Assembly (NCBI GenBank): GCA_945900775.1
Contig: CAMDJP010000033.1
Coordinates: 1 to 34,313, forward strand
DNA length: 34,313 bases
Direction: 5' to 3'
DNA from: Akkermansia muciniphila
GTDB taxonomy: Bacteria; Verrucomicrobiota; Verrucomicrobiia; Limisphaerales; SIAT01
In this document: piece by piece, positions 14,233 through 23,772 of the stretch
Position numbering within the stretch: position 1 is the stretch's first letter
Layout: the number at the start of each line of letters is the position of its first letter
The notes under the pieces: generated by a model
Database searches by the model: none
What the model was told of the DNA's origin: nothing
What the model saw: the letters and a program-made list of their open reading frames with translations, nothing else
Made by a program: the position numbers and the translations under genes

Positions 14233-15720
14233 TTAGAACCCGAACGGGTCATCGCCGCCGGCCTTCTGCTTGTCGAGGTTGAACTCGATTTGCGAGAAGG
14301 CTGCGGGTGAGAATTTCACGCGCCCCAGATTTGGACTGTAGCCAGAGACTTGGTTGGCATCCCAGCTCTCCAACGTGAAGGTGATAGAGCCGCGTCCGGC
14401 GAAGGTAGCACGCACCTCGCCGGGCACGAGCGCGGGCTTCGTGGGCTTGGCCTGCGCCAACTCGATTTGCCCGACCCGTTCAAGCGGGATGTCGAGGCTG
14501 GCGAAACTGGTGGTGAAGGCGATTTTGCCGTCCTTGATGCCCTTGAGGGCGCCGGAGATGCTGTCGTTGTTCACGAGGCGCGCGAAATCTTCCGCAATTT
14601 TGCCGCTGGCAGCGGGCAAGTTCGCTGGGATTTTCCCGTCCCACTCGGTCACACGGATGCCGCTGATCTTCACCGCGCCCTGTCCCTGTGAAACGAACAT
14701 CAATCCACTGCCCTTACCGGCGAAGTCCCCGTTTTCCTTCCATTGCTGGACAAGGACGTTATCCACGAGCAGGGCGATGGTCTTTTGGTCTTTGTTCACC
14801 CGGATGGAGATGTGGGCGCTGGTCTTCTGCTGGAGCGTTTGGAGTTGGGCATTGCCGAGGTTGTTCTGACCTTCCTGGGTGGTCATGCGCTGGAGATAGA
14901 TGTTATTCGGATTGAGCCCAAGGATGTAGGCGTTGCCGGAGTATTGCTCAATTTTGTCCGTGTAGAGATGGATGGCGAGCTGGAAATAGCCGCGCCACGC
15001 GACATCGAACTCGATGTTGGACTGCGTCGCCAACTTGATGTTGCGACCAATCTGCGCGCCAGCACTCGAGGTAAAAAATGCATCGTTCTGGTACTGCCAA
15101 CCGCTCAAGGCATTCGGCTTGCCTCCGGCAATAATCCGACCTACACGGATGCCACCCCCCTCAGGGACGTTCGGGTTCCGGCCAGTCCAGCCTTCCATCC
15201 CAGTGGGACCCTCGTAGAGGGTGCTTATTTTGCCGAGACCAGGGGAAATCTGACCCACGGCATTGCGCGGAATGGTGATTGTGCCCCCGTACCAGGTATC
15301 AATCGTCAACTTCTCCGCATCCATCGTCAGCAACTCGCCAAGCAACTCATCGCCGTTGAGCAGCTTCACGCTGCAGTTCTCCTTCGCTGCAAGCTCCCTC
15401 ACCTTCGCACCCTCGAGTTTCACCTTTGAGATGCTGGCGCCATCGAGCTCAATCGGGAGCTTCACAGCCGGATGCTGCCAACGCATCACTCCTTTGGAGT
15501 CGAAGGAAAGAAAGGCTCCCTGGAGGGTATCGCCGTTGACCAGAACAATAGTCTCCGGACGCTTCTGGGATGCAGCGGTAGCAGTATCCTTCGGTCCGGG
15601 CACGATGATGCCGGGCTTCTCCTTCGTTGCTTCGGCCGGCCGTGTGGGTGTAATGACAATCTCGGCGGAGAGTTGGCCGAGCGCGATGGTGACGGAAGCA
15701 AGAGCGAGAAGGCGTTTCAT
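14233..15720 (-). CDS. Secreted jelly-roll-like protein, paralogue A
   Basis: 495 residues with a signal peptide (MKRLLALASVTIALGQLSA). Two short beta-rich NGD-type modules (LVNGDTLQGAFLSFD and LLNGDELLGELLTMD, about residues 60-75 and 120-135) precede a concanavalin/LamG-like region at about 170-360 that opens with STLYEGPTGMEGW and contains DVAWRGYFQLAIHLYTD. A C-terminal module with a third NDSISGALKGIKDG repeat and ALVPGEVRATFAGRG follows, ending QIEFNLDK and a GF terminus. The neighbour at 15750-17405 has the same order of elements. No catalytic motif is visible, and the module resembles proteins that bind polymers at the cell surface. The function is unknown. It is the last gene of the envelope operon. 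Confidence 0.8.
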   Translation of the reverse strand: MKRLLALASVTIALGQLSAEIVITPTRPAEATKEKPGIIVPGPKDTATAASQKRPETIVLVNGDTLQGAFLSFDSKGVMRWQHPAVKLPIELDGASISKVKLEGAKVRELAAKENCSVKLLNGDELLGELLTMDAEKLTIDTWYGGTITIPRNAVGQISPGLGKISTLYEGPTGMEGWTGRNPNVPEGGGIRVGRIIAGGKPNALSGWQYQNDAFFTSSAGAQIGRNIKLATQSNIEFDVAWRGYFQLAIHLYTDKIEQYSGNAYILGLNPNNIYLQRMTTQEGQNNLGNAQLQTLQQKTSAHISIRVNKDQKTIALLVDNVLVQQWKENGDFAGKGSGLMFVSQGQGAVKISGIRVTEWDGKIPANLPAASGKIAEDFARLVNNDSISGALKGIKDGKIAFTTSFASLDIPLERVGQIELAQAKPTKPALVPGEVRATFAGRGSITFTLESWDANQVSGYSPNLGRVKFSPAAFSQIEFNLDKQKAGGDDPFGF

Positions 15721-15749
15721 ATGGGTAAGAATTTAGAATTCGGTAATCT

Positions 15750-17405
15750 TCAGAAACCGAGGGAATCGTTGTTGGTCGTGCGGGGCTTGTCGAGGTTGAA
15801 CTCGAGTTGGGAGAAAACCTCGGGCGTGAAGGTCGCGTTACCAAAGTTCGGGCTGCTGACTTTCACTTCTTTTTCCGACCAGCTTTCAAGTTTGAACGTG
15901 AGCAGACCGCGCCCTCTGAAAGTGGCGCGAACGGACCCAGGCAGGGGCGCCGGTTTTTCAGGCGTAAGCAACTCGATGTGGCCCACGCGGTCGAGAGGGA
16001 TTTCGAGGTTTGGCGCGAAGCTCGTGGAGAAGGAGGCCTTGCCGTCCTTAATACCCTTGAACGCGCCGGAGAGGCTGTCGTTATTCCCCAAACGCGCGAA
16101 GTCCTCGCTCAGTTTGGCCGGCGTGGTAGAGGTATTCGCCAGCGGCAGTCGCCCGTCCCATTCACAGACACGAATACCGCTGATCTTCATCGCGCCGCTG
16201 CCCTGCGAAAGATACATCAGCCCGTTACCCTTGCCGCCAAAAGCATCTCGGTCGTTCCATTGACCGGCGAGGACCCCATCAATCAGGACGGCAAATGTCT
16301 TCTGTTCTTTGTTCACTCGGATGGAAATCTGCGCGCTGGTCTTGGGTGCGGTGAGTCGCAAAGTGGCGTTGCCGATTCGTGTCTGGCCGGTCTCGGGCGA
16401 CATTCGATTAAGGTAGACCGAACTCTGAGTTATATTCAGCACGTAGGCGTTACTCGGAGTCTGATCGAGCTTGTCCGTGTAGAGATGCACAGCGCAGTTG
16501 AGATAGCCGCGCCAGGCCATGTCGAACTCGATGTTTGCCAGTTTCGGAAAGTTGACATCTCGGCCGATTGTCGCGCCGCCGCCGATGCTGCTCACAAAAG
16601 CGTCATTGCTGAACTGCCAGCCGCCCGCAGTCACCGTCTGCGCCGGCCGAACCATGGGCACGCCGTTCACAATCACGTTGCCGCCGAGAATTTGGACCGC
16701 ACCCAGAGCCGCACCGTCGAGTTGAACACCTCTTTGAATTTCGATCTGCTGATTCACACCGAGCGGAAGTCCGCGACCGACCGTGCTCCGATTGCCCGCG
16801 GTCCATCCTTCCATCCCCGTCGGCCCTTCATAAATGGCCGTGGTGCTCGACTGCCCCGGTGTTATGGAACGCACCGACTTGCGCGGGATGGTGAGCGTGC
16901 CAGCATACCACGTCTTGAACAGCAGTTTCTCGGTATCCATTTCCAACACCTCGCCAAGCAACTCGTCGTCATTGATGAGCTTCACGGCAAACGTGTGGCG
17001 TTGGGTAGTGCCTTTGGATCGAGGGCGCTCAAGCCGGATGAGCGAAAGACTACCGGAGTCAATCTCCATCGGTTGTTTGATAGCGGGGTGCTGCCAACGC
17101 AGACCGCTGTTGCCATCGAAGGAAATGAAGTTGCCACGGAAATTGTCACCACCGAGCATCGTGAGAGTCTCAAGGCGTGGTCCCGTGGAAATCGGCACGG
17201 CCACCGGCAACTTTTGAGGAATCGGCAACGTCAGCGGCTTCCGCTCTGGGGCAGGAATGAGAATAGCCGGCCTCACGTTTCCTGGTAGCACCCGAGGCAC
17301 TCGTGGCTCAGGCTCTTGGACTTGAACCTCGATTCGAACAACGTCTGCTGCATCCAGTCGAGCGACCGCGATCAGGAAAAGAGCGATGTAGGGAAACGTT
17401 TTCAT
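15750..17405 (-). CDS. Secreted jelly-roll-like protein, paralogue B
   Basis: 551 residues from ATG at 17405; a TTG six codons earlier is also possible, but the ATG directly precedes the signal peptide (MKTFPYIALFLIAVARLDAA). It shares the architecture and many blocks of paralogue A: LGGDNFRGNFISFD, LINDDELLGEVLEMD, AIYEGPTGMEGW, FDMAWRGYLNCAVHLYTD, NDSLSGAFKGIKDG and QLEFNLDK near the end. It is longer because of an insertion of about 50 residues after the EGPTGMEGW block (residues about 215-270) rich in Gly, Val and Gln. It starts 14 bases after the toroid gene and ends 29 bases before paralogue A, so the pair arose by tandem duplication. The function is unknown; the surface location is inferred. 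Confidence 0.8.
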   Translation of the reverse strand: MKTFPYIALFLIAVARLDAADVVRIEVQVQEPEPRVPRVLPGNVRPAILIPAPERKPLTLPIPQKLPVAVPISTGPRLETLTMLGGDNFRGNFISFDGNSGLRWQHPAIKQPMEIDSGSLSLIRLERPRSKGTTQRHTFAVKLINDDELLGEVLEMDTEKLLFKTWYAGTLTIPRKSVRSITPGQSSTTAIYEGPTGMEGWTAGNRSTVGRGLPLGVNQQIEIQRGVQLDGAALGAVQILGGNVIVNGVPMVRPAQTVTAGGWQFSNDAFVSSIGGGATIGRDVNFPKLANIEFDMAWRGYLNCAVHLYTDKLDQTPSNAYVLNITQSSVYLNRMSPETGQTRIGNATLRLTAPKTSAQISIRVNKEQKTFAVLIDGVLAGQWNDRDAFGGKGNGLMYLSQGSGAMKISGIRVCEWDGRLPLANTSTTPAKLSEDFARLGNNDSLSGAFKGIKDGKASFSTSFAPNLEIPLDRVGHIELLTPEKPAPLPGSVRATFRGRGLLTFKLESWSEKEVKVSSPNFGNATFTPEVFSQLEFNLDKPRTTNNDSLGF

Positions 17406-17419
17406 AAGATGCAGTCCGC

Positions 17420-18448
17420 TCAACGTTCGTAGATAGGCAGGAAACGGTAGTTGAGCGCCAACGAAAGCAGTGAGGCGCTGGTGGCGAAGGTCGCACCGAA
17501 GTTACCAGTCCAACTTCCATCGGCACTCTGAGCCTCCTTGAGCATCGTGATGTTGGCTGCGTTCCACTCCTTCCACGCCTGCGGCGAAGCGTGGAAATAG
17601 GTCTGAGCGGCGTAGTAGAGGAAATAGTGGAAGTAACCCTCGGAGCGGGCACTGCCGGCGCCGTAGGTATTGAGGAATTCAAAGGCGGCCTTGAAATTCG
17701 TCGTGTCCTTCTTCTTGGCGAGCGCCCAGCAGAGGGCGCCGATGGCCGTGCGCGGCCCGTTCGATCCACCGGGGCTCGTGTAGCCGATGCCGCCGTCATC
17801 ACCCTGGCAAAGCGCGATGAACTTGAGCGCCTTCTGGATGGACTCCTCAGGAACGGCGATGCCCGCATTGCGTGCTGCGAAGAGGGCAACGATATTCGCA
17901 CCGCTGACGGTCGAATCAGCATCGCGACTCTCCGGCGAGTAACGCCACGCGCTAAATCCGTTCCGCTCCTGTGAATTCAAGATGAGCTTCGTCGCGCTTT
18001 CCAATGCGGGACCGAGGCGCACGTCCTTCACCATCCCGTATGCCTCGGCGAGCGCGAGCGTCGCGAAGCCGTGGTTGTACATCGAGGTGCCTATGTAGCC
18101 GGTGGATTTGCTCTGCTGCGAGAGGATGAACTCCAACCCGCGTTTGATCGCCACACTGTAGGGGCCGCGATTCGGATCTTCGCCATGCGCGAGCATCGCT
18201 ACTACGCAGAGACCGACCACCGCGGGCTGGTTACCGTAGTAATCGTTCGCCTGCCCACCGAAAGAGCCGTCCGGCTTTTGCGACTTGGCAAGGTAATCAA
18301 TCCCCTTCTTGTACATCGTCTCGACGTCGGGCGCGATGAAGTCAGTCGCCCCCTCGAACAACTCCTGCGCGGTCATCCGCGGAGTAGCGGCAAGAAAACT
18401 CGCCGTCACTAGCAGTAGCGTCAATGTCTTGTGAATCACTTCGTTCAT
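17420..18448 (-). CDS. Secreted alpha/alpha-toroid protein (prenyltransferase/squalene-oxidase repeat)
   Basis: 342 residues from ATG at 18448, with GAGGAA about nine bases upstream; the longer frame upstream lies within the preceding gene and is Arg/Pro-rich shadow. A hydrophobic signal (KTLTLLLVTASFLAA) is followed by repeats such as YLAKSQKPDGSFGG, SQQSKSTGYIG, IALCQGDDGGIGY and LKEAQSADGSWTGNF, typical of the terpenoid cyclase/prenyltransferase barrel. The DxDD or active-site acidic clusters of true squalene cyclases are not evident, so I expect a binding or scaffold role, not terpene synthesis. It sits 13 bases after the DUF4175-like gene. Similar secreted toroids next to MoxR/BatA clusters are familiar in Verrucomicrobia and Planctomycetes. 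Confidence 0.85.
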   Translation of the reverse strand: MNEVIHKTLTLLLVTASFLAATPRMTAQELFEGATDFIAPDVETMYKKGIDYLAKSQKPDGSFGGQANDYYGNQPAVVGLCVVAMLAHGEDPNRGPYSVAIKRGLEFILSQQSKSTGYIGTSMYNHGFATLALAEAYGMVKDVRLGPALESATKLILNSQERNGFSAWRYSPESRDADSTVSGANIVALFAARNAGIAVPEESIQKALKFIALCQGDDGGIGYTSPGGSNGPRTAIGALCWALAKKKDTTNFKAAFEFLNTYGAGSARSEGYFHYFLYYAAQTYFHASPQAWKEWNAANITMLKEAQSADGSWTGNFGATFATSASLLSLALNYRFLPIYER

Positions 18449-18461
18449 CGCGTGCGTTTCC

Positions 18462-21400
18462 TCACGGCTTTTGTTCAACGGCCTTGAAATAATCCTGCAA
18501 GGCGTCGCGGTACTCGGTCGGCAGCGTACGCGAGCGGCCAGCGACCTTCTTGGTCGTGCGCGGGTCGCCCTTCGCTCCGTTCGGACTGCCGGGCACGTTG
18601 ACGTTCGGCTTGTCGGTGGTACCACCGGCAGAGCTCATCCCGGGCGAATTGCCTTGGCCCGAACCGGGCTGCTGGCCCGGCTGCTGACCTGGCTGCTGGC
18701 CCATACCCATCATCTGCATCATCATCTTCACCATCTGCGGCGAAGCCTTGCCCTTCTTCATCATCGAGGCGACCTCGGCATCGAGCAAATTGATGGCATC
18801 GCTCTCAGTTTGGACGGTCTTCTTGCCGGTCTCCGTCTTTCCGAGCAGTTGTTCAGCCTCACTCATCGCCTTCTGCGCATCGCCGAGAAACTCGCCGGGA
18901 TCCTCGTCTTTGAGAATTTGCACATCCCGCATCACCTTGAGCTGCTGGTCGGAAAGCTTGGTACTTTCGCCCGCAAACTTTTCTTTCTCCTCGGGCTTTG
19001 CCGCTTTGTTCTGAACGCGCTGTTGGTCGAGTAATTCCGTCTGCTTGCGCAGAGCGTCCTCAGCCTGGCGAGCACGGAGAATGGCCATCAAACGTTCAAG
19101 GGCCTTGTCTTCTTCGCCACCGCCGCCACCGCCACCACCGCCACCGCCACCGCCATTCTCATTGATGGCCTCGAGTTGCTCCGCCCATTTGGCAAACTGC
19201 TTGTTCATCGTCTCGGCTTCCTTGATGGCCTTCATCGCGACGTTCTGGCGGATTAAATCGGAGTTCTTATTGAGACTCTCTGCGACGTCGGATTCCTTCA
19301 TTTCCTTGGCCACGTTGCCGTAGTTGGTGACGCTGGTACGGTCGAAGAACCGGCTGACCTCAGTTTGGATTTCGAAGGAATCCTTGCTGTTCTGCGTTTG
19401 CCCGTTGACCAAGCCCTGAAGGGTCTTCTTGAGGGGAGCAGGAAGCTTCTCGGGAAGAGCGCCCGCCAACTCAGCGAACGACTTGGTCAGCGTGTCAACG
19501 ACCTCTTTCTCATAGCCAGCAATTTTGCGCAGGCGTAGAGCGAGAGTGTTCGCCTGCATCGCGTCCATGTTTTTGCCCGCCTTTTTCTGCATCTCCTGCA
19601 ACTCCTTGAGAATCTCTTCCTCGGTCTTGGCCGCATCGTCGACTTTCTCAGAGCGCTGGCTAGGTTGCTGCTGGGCGCTGCTGAGTGATTTGGAGGCCTG
19701 TGCCATTTTCTGATTGGCCAGACTCTTCATCTGTTCCATCGCCTTGGCCCATTCCTTGAGCTGATCGGTCGGGATAGAACTATTCCGCGTCGCCTCGCGC
19801 AGGGCTTCATTGCCCTGCTTGGCGATGTCATTAAGTTTCTCGGCAATATTGTTCTGCTCATTGGCTTGGCGCTCGAGCTTCTTACCAGCCTCCTCGCCCT
19901 TGAGATCCTCGGGCTTCATCTGCTTGAGTTCCTTTGCAGCCTCGAGAAGCCCTTCTTCGCGGCGAGCGATATCGTCCAACTCGCCCATCAGCTTCTCAAA
20001 CTGCTGCTGCACGAGACGCGCGTGCTCCTCCCGGCTAAGGACATAGATGCGGTACGAGGCCGATTCGGTATGACGGCGACCGGGAAAATAATCGGCCGCG
20101 GAGGCACGGAGATTCACGACAGTGTCAGCCTCGATACCGAACACGATTGGTGAGAACTTGAAGGTGGAGTTGAGCGCCTTGCTCTGTGGCGCGCCATCAC
20201 TCAGCTTCATGGTGCCGGTCTTGAGTGTGTTGGTCTCGTTGCGCTTAGTGACGTCCCACACCATGGCTAACTGGCTCAGACCGAAGTCATCCTGCGCGGC
20301 GGCTTTGATCTCGACGACCTCCTCGGGAAGAATGGCGATGACGGCGGCCTGCTCGGGGCAATCGGCCTCGGGCGGCAGATCTTTCTTCGACTGCAGCGAG
20401 AGCTTCCAAGGCGCGGCGCTGGCGAGGCCCAGCTTGTCACGCCATGTGAAAGACATTTGCGCAAGACCGTCGAGCGAAAGCGGCGAACTTTGGAACGTGT
20501 CGCCTTTTACGGTGGCTTCGGCCGGTTTCGGCTTCACTTCACGCAGCCCGATGACTTCGAGGGTGGCCTCCTTCAAATCCCGGCTGGTTTTGGCCTTGAA
20601 AGAAACCTGGCTACCTTCGAGGAAAGTGAAGGTGGCGGTGCGAATCTCCTCGCTCGCTTGTGGGTACTGGAGGTAGTCAGGAAGCTTCACTTGCGCGAGT
20701 TGCTGCTTCAGGGCTGGGCGGAATTCCGGCTGGACGGCGATGCGCTTGGCGATGTCGCCGACCCGCAGGCGAAGGCCCCCCGCCGCTGTCTGACCCGGGA
20801 TGAAGAAGACCACGCGGCCCTTTTCGATGGGGGACTTGATAATCGGCTGCTGCTCGTACTGAGCGGTCGCGCCCTGCGGCTTCCAGAACTCATGCAGACC
20901 GACCTTGAACTCGATTTCGAAAGGCTCGCCGTGCGCCACGACAAGGTTGGCAGGCATCTTATCAATACTCACGAAAGTGAACCGCTCCACCTTCGAGCCC
21001 GGCCAAATCCAGCGCACGAAGGCGTTCCAGCTCGCGTCGGGCACGCGCACGGCCGAGAGCGTGATGACCGCTGCCAGCAGTGCCGCAGCCGCGAAACAAA
21101 GGTTCGCCTTGCGCAGGCTGATGACCGATTTGAAATCGTAACGGACCGCTTGGCTAGAAATCTGTTCAATCGCCGCACGACACAGTTCCTCGGAGACATT
21201 GGAGGGACGCTTCGCCACATCGGCCAGTTCCACGATACCGAGGAGGTTGTCACCCAGACGCGGATAATGGCGCTGAACAATCGAGGCCAGTGCGCGGGAA
21301 TCGCGACGGTTCCAGACCCAGTGACGAACCCAGAAGAGAACGAAATAGACCGCCACGCCCAACCCGAGCGCGGTGAAGATGGCACGCAACGCCGCGGGCG

Positions 21401-21572
21401 TATCCCAGAAACGGTCGGAGATGAAGAGTAGCGTGTATGAAAGCACCAACCCGCTGAGCGCGCCGCACACGGCGATGACCGTATCGACGCGCCAAAGACG
21501 GCGTTCGAGGACTTCAAACTGTTCGCGCAACGCCAACGGCAACTCGACCGAGTTTTTGTCAGAATTTGACAT
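18462..21572 (-). CDS. Large DUF4175-like membrane protein with coiled coils
   Basis: 1036 residues from ATG at 21572. Three transmembrane helices lie at about residues 31-52, 61-82 and 156-176, with cytoplasmic-type basic segments between them. A beta-rich periplasmic part (about 190-500) is followed by a long Lys/Glu/Gln-rich coiled-coil region (about 530-960) with a 13-glycine linker, and a Gln/Pro/Gly-rich tail with PGQQ repeats ending in a GDPRTTKKVAGRSRTLPTEYR block. This matches the DUF4175 type found in MoxR/BatA operons of PVC bacteria and some alphaproteobacteria; the name is from memory of the architecture. It lies 13 bases before the toroid gene and 13 bases after the VWA gene. 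It is likely a structural partner of the VWA proteins at the inner membrane. Confidence 0.8.
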   Translation of the reverse strand: MSNSDKNSVELPLALREQFEVLERRLWRVDTVIAVCGALSGLVLSYTLLFISDRFWDTPAALRAIFTALGLGVAVYFVLFWVRHWVWNRRDSRALASIVQRHYPRLGDNLLGIVELADVAKRPSNVSEELCRAAIEQISSQAVRYDFKSVISLRKANLCFAAAALLAAVITLSAVRVPDASWNAFVRWIWPGSKVERFTFVSIDKMPANLVVAHGEPFEIEFKVGLHEFWKPQGATAQYEQQPIIKSPIEKGRVVFFIPGQTAAGGLRLRVGDIAKRIAVQPEFRPALKQQLAQVKLPDYLQYPQASEEIRTATFTFLEGSQVSFKAKTSRDLKEATLEVIGLREVKPKPAEATVKGDTFQSSPLSLDGLAQMSFTWRDKLGLASAAPWKLSLQSKKDLPPEADCPEQAAVIAILPEEVVEIKAAAQDDFGLSQLAMVWDVTKRNETNTLKTGTMKLSDGAPQSKALNSTFKFSPIVFGIEADTVVNLRASAADYFPGRRHTESASYRIYVLSREEHARLVQQQFEKLMGELDDIARREEGLLEAAKELKQMKPEDLKGEEAGKKLERQANEQNNIAEKLNDIAKQGNEALREATRNSSIPTDQLKEWAKAMEQMKSLANQKMAQASKSLSSAQQQPSQRSEKVDDAAKTEEEILKELQEMQKKAGKNMDAMQANTLALRLRKIAGYEKEVVDTLTKSFAELAGALPEKLPAPLKKTLQGLVNGQTQNSKDSFEIQTEVSRFFDRTSVTNYGNVAKEMKESDVAESLNKNSDLIRQNVAMKAIKEAETMNKQFAKWAEQLEAINENGGGGGGGGGGGGGEEDKALERLMAILRARQAEDALRKQTELLDQQRVQNKAAKPEEKEKFAGESTKLSDQQLKVMRDVQILKDEDPGEFLGDAQKAMSEAEQLLGKTETGKKTVQTESDAINLLDAEVASMMKKGKASPQMVKMMMQMMGMGQQPGQQPGQQPGSGQGNSPGMSSAGGTTDKPNVNVPGSPNGAKGDPRTTKKVAGRSRTLPTEYRDALQDYFKAVEQKP
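19116..19154 (-). repeat. 13-codon glycine tract inside the DUF4175-like gene
   Basis: An uninterrupted GGC/GGT run encoding 13 glycines after Asn-Glu-Asn and before Glu-Glu-Asp. The trinucleotide tract is imperfect at the third base only and may vary in length by slippage without changing the frame. It acts as a flexible linker between coiled-coil segments. Confidence 0.85.
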
Positions 21573-21585
21573 AGGTTTCTTCCCC

Positions 21586-23772
21586 TTAGATGAGTCCTAG
21601 GACCTTACGTAGTGTCCAATAAATCGCAAGGAGAAAAAGTAGCGCGCCGCCCCACCAGGCATTGGACCAAAGCCGTAGGCGCTCCTCCGCTAATTCCTTC
21701 TCCGGAAGAGCCGAAATCGCGCGCACGATGCGGTCTAGTTCCGATACGGATCCGCTCGCCCCGCGGGTCAGTTCACTCAATTCGCGCAGGATGGCGGGGG
21801 ATGCCGGTTGACCTACCTTTTCCCGGATGGGCTTCGCCACGAGCATGTCCGTGTCGAGCTTGCGTTTGCCGCTCTGGCCGGTGAGCGAAATGCGATATTT
21901 GCCGCCCTCGCGCGGGACGAAGTCCGCCTTAAACACACCCCAGCCACCATCAATCGGCGTGAAGTCGAGACGTTCCGTCTTGCCCGTGGGCGAGGTGATG
22001 ACTGCGCTCACGGTCTCCTTTCCGGTGCCGCTGATATCAAGCGCTGTCGCCTGCAGGAAGATGCTCTCGTCCAGCTTCGGATTTTCTGGACTGTAGGAAA
22101 GGCGTAGCCCCTCGCCGCCGGCCATGTGGCGCTTGTGAGCCATCCAACGCACGACCTGTCCCCAGAAACGGTAATGGTAACGGTCTTCCACGCCGCGGCG
22201 CCAGCGCCACGCACTGTCCGTGCCCATGAACAGCACCTCACCGCTGCCGTAGGGCCGCGTGACAAGCAGCGGCAGGCGACCGCCGGAATTGCGTAGCGTA
22301 GAGTGGACAGCCAGCACGTCGGCACCCGGCTTAGACTTGGCCACGCCGGCGCACCAGTAGAATCCCGGCAAGTTTTTCCAGATCGAGTCATTCCTGTTCT
22401 CGTCGGGCGCCAGCATCGTGAGGAAATGTCCCTTCCCAGTCGGCGTCAGATGAAGATTAGACTCGTTCGCCACGGAAATACCCTGCGCTTTCTGATCGTC
22501 GTAGATTACTGGAATCATCTCGCCGATTGGATGCTGGAGAAAGGTCGTCTGCCGTCCACGCTCGCCCGGCAGGAAAACGAGACCACTCGACTGCTGCTCG
22601 ACGAGGCCCTTAATCAAATCGCAATCCTTCGCCGTGAGTTCGTTGCCGCCGAGTCCGACATCGCCGATGAAAATCACGTCATACTTCGCCATCTCCTCTC
22701 GTGTGGCGGGGAACTTGGCGAGATAACCGGTCCCCTGCCCCGGATCCATGCCGGGATGAAATAGCAGCGTACTCACCTCTACGCCCGGATCGCGCACGAG
22801 GGCGTTGCGCAGATAGCGGTACTCCCAACGCGGCAACGACTCGACCACCAGCACGCGCAACTTCTCGGTGCGGATAACGATCTGGAAGTTCTGCTCGTTA
22901 TTGTCAGCAAGATACTCACCCGGTTGCACCGGCACGCCGAGGCGGAAGGAGTAATTGCCTAGTGCGCGCGGTGCCCAAATAATGTTGCCCTGCACCTGAC
23001 CGAACGGCGGCACGGTAATCGGTTTGCGTGCGTCCACCTCTGCACCACTCGCCAACGTGATAAACGTTTTCACTTCCTGCGGCAGATGGCTCGTGATCTT
23101 GAACGGAATCGAGATCTGCTCGCCGAGAAGGCCGAAGGAGGGCAACACCATCGGTTCCACCACGAGATCGGGCAACGACCGTTCGCTACCGATGGGAATG
23201 GTGTACACCGGGACCTTTTGCGCGCGGTACTTCGTGGCGGCGTTGAGCGGGGAGACACCAAGGTTCCAGTCGCCATCCGAGAGCAGGAGCACGGCTTTGA
23301 GATTTTTGTGACGCGCAAGCACCGCATCGAGCGCGGCACTGAGGTCGGAACCTTCTTCAGCGTTGGTGGTCGTGTTCGTCGAAGGTTTACCGAACGGCTC
23401 GACAATCACCTTCGCGGTTGTCTCGAGGGGCTTCCAGAAATTCGTCCGCTGACGGTCGGCCAGCCATTCGTCGCGTCGCAGCACTTGATTTCCATCGAGC
23501 ACCACATCGCGCGTTTTCATGCTGCCCGAAGCGTCGGCGAGCACGACCACCTCCGGTTGCTCGGCACGCTCGATGCGCCGCACACGCTCGGGTTTCAGCA
23601 GGGTGAAAAGGGTGAGCGAAATAATCGTGAACCGAAACGCTTCGAGCGCCGCCACGCCGCGTCCGCCACGCCGCCGCCAGTTTTGCCAGCAAAGCCAAGC
23701 CGAAACAGCCAAGACGACGGAGGCGAAAATCACCACCAACGTCGGTGCGGAAATGTCCCAATGCGAGGTCAT
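21586..23772 (-). CDS. Membrane VWA protein with glutamine-amidotransferase-like domain
   Basis: 728 residues from ATG at 23772, overlapping the BatA-type gene as ATGA. Two N-terminal transmembrane helices (about 9-30 and 46-60) precede a von Willebrand factor A-like domain with a MIDAS motif DASGS at 80-84 and a LLSDGDWNLG segment near 165. A region with RVLVVESLPRWEYRYLRNAL and a MAKYDVIFIGDVG block resembles the class I glutamine amidotransferase-like domain seen in such proteins, apparently without a catalytic Cys. A further beta-sandwich part and a last helix (about 701-728) complete it. Metal-dependent binding by VWA domains, together with MoxR, suggests a role in assembly or folding of envelope complexes. 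Confidence 0.85.
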   Translation of the reverse strand: MTSHWDISAPTLVVIFASVVLAVSAWLCWQNWRRRGGRGVAALEAFRFTIISLTLFTLLKPERVRRIERAEQPEVVVLADASGSMKTRDVVLDGNQVLRRDEWLADRQRTNFWKPLETTAKVIVEPFGKPSTNTTTNAEEGSDLSAALDAVLARHKNLKAVLLLSDGDWNLGVSPLNAATKYRAQKVPVYTIPIGSERSLPDLVVEPMVLPSFGLLGEQISIPFKITSHLPQEVKTFITLASGAEVDARKPITVPPFGQVQGNIIWAPRALGNYSFRLGVPVQPGEYLADNNEQNFQIVIRTEKLRVLVVESLPRWEYRYLRNALVRDPGVEVSTLLFHPGMDPGQGTGYLAKFPATREEMAKYDVIFIGDVGLGGNELTAKDCDLIKGLVEQQSSGLVFLPGERGRQTTFLQHPIGEMIPVIYDDQKAQGISVANESNLHLTPTGKGHFLTMLAPDENRNDSIWKNLPGFYWCAGVAKSKPGADVLAVHSTLRNSGGRLPLLVTRPYGSGEVLFMGTDSAWRWRRGVEDRYHYRFWGQVVRWMAHKRHMAGGEGLRLSYSPENPKLDESIFLQATALDISGTGKETVSAVITSPTGKTERLDFTPIDGGWGVFKADFVPREGGKYRISLTGQSGKRKLDTDMLVAKPIREKVGQPASPAILRELSELTRGASGSVSELDRIVRAISALPEKELAEERLRLWSNAWWGGALLFLLAIYWTLRKVLGLI

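Noticed and set aside
15807-17288. Plus-strand frame of 493 codons opposite jelly-roll-like paralogue B
   Set aside because: Mirror of the codon bias of the real gene; rich in Arg, His and Gly without any domain.
19116-19154. Trinucleotide run considered as a short tandem repeat array or CRISPR-like element
   Set aside because: It is an in-frame glycine codon tract within a coding region, without spacers.
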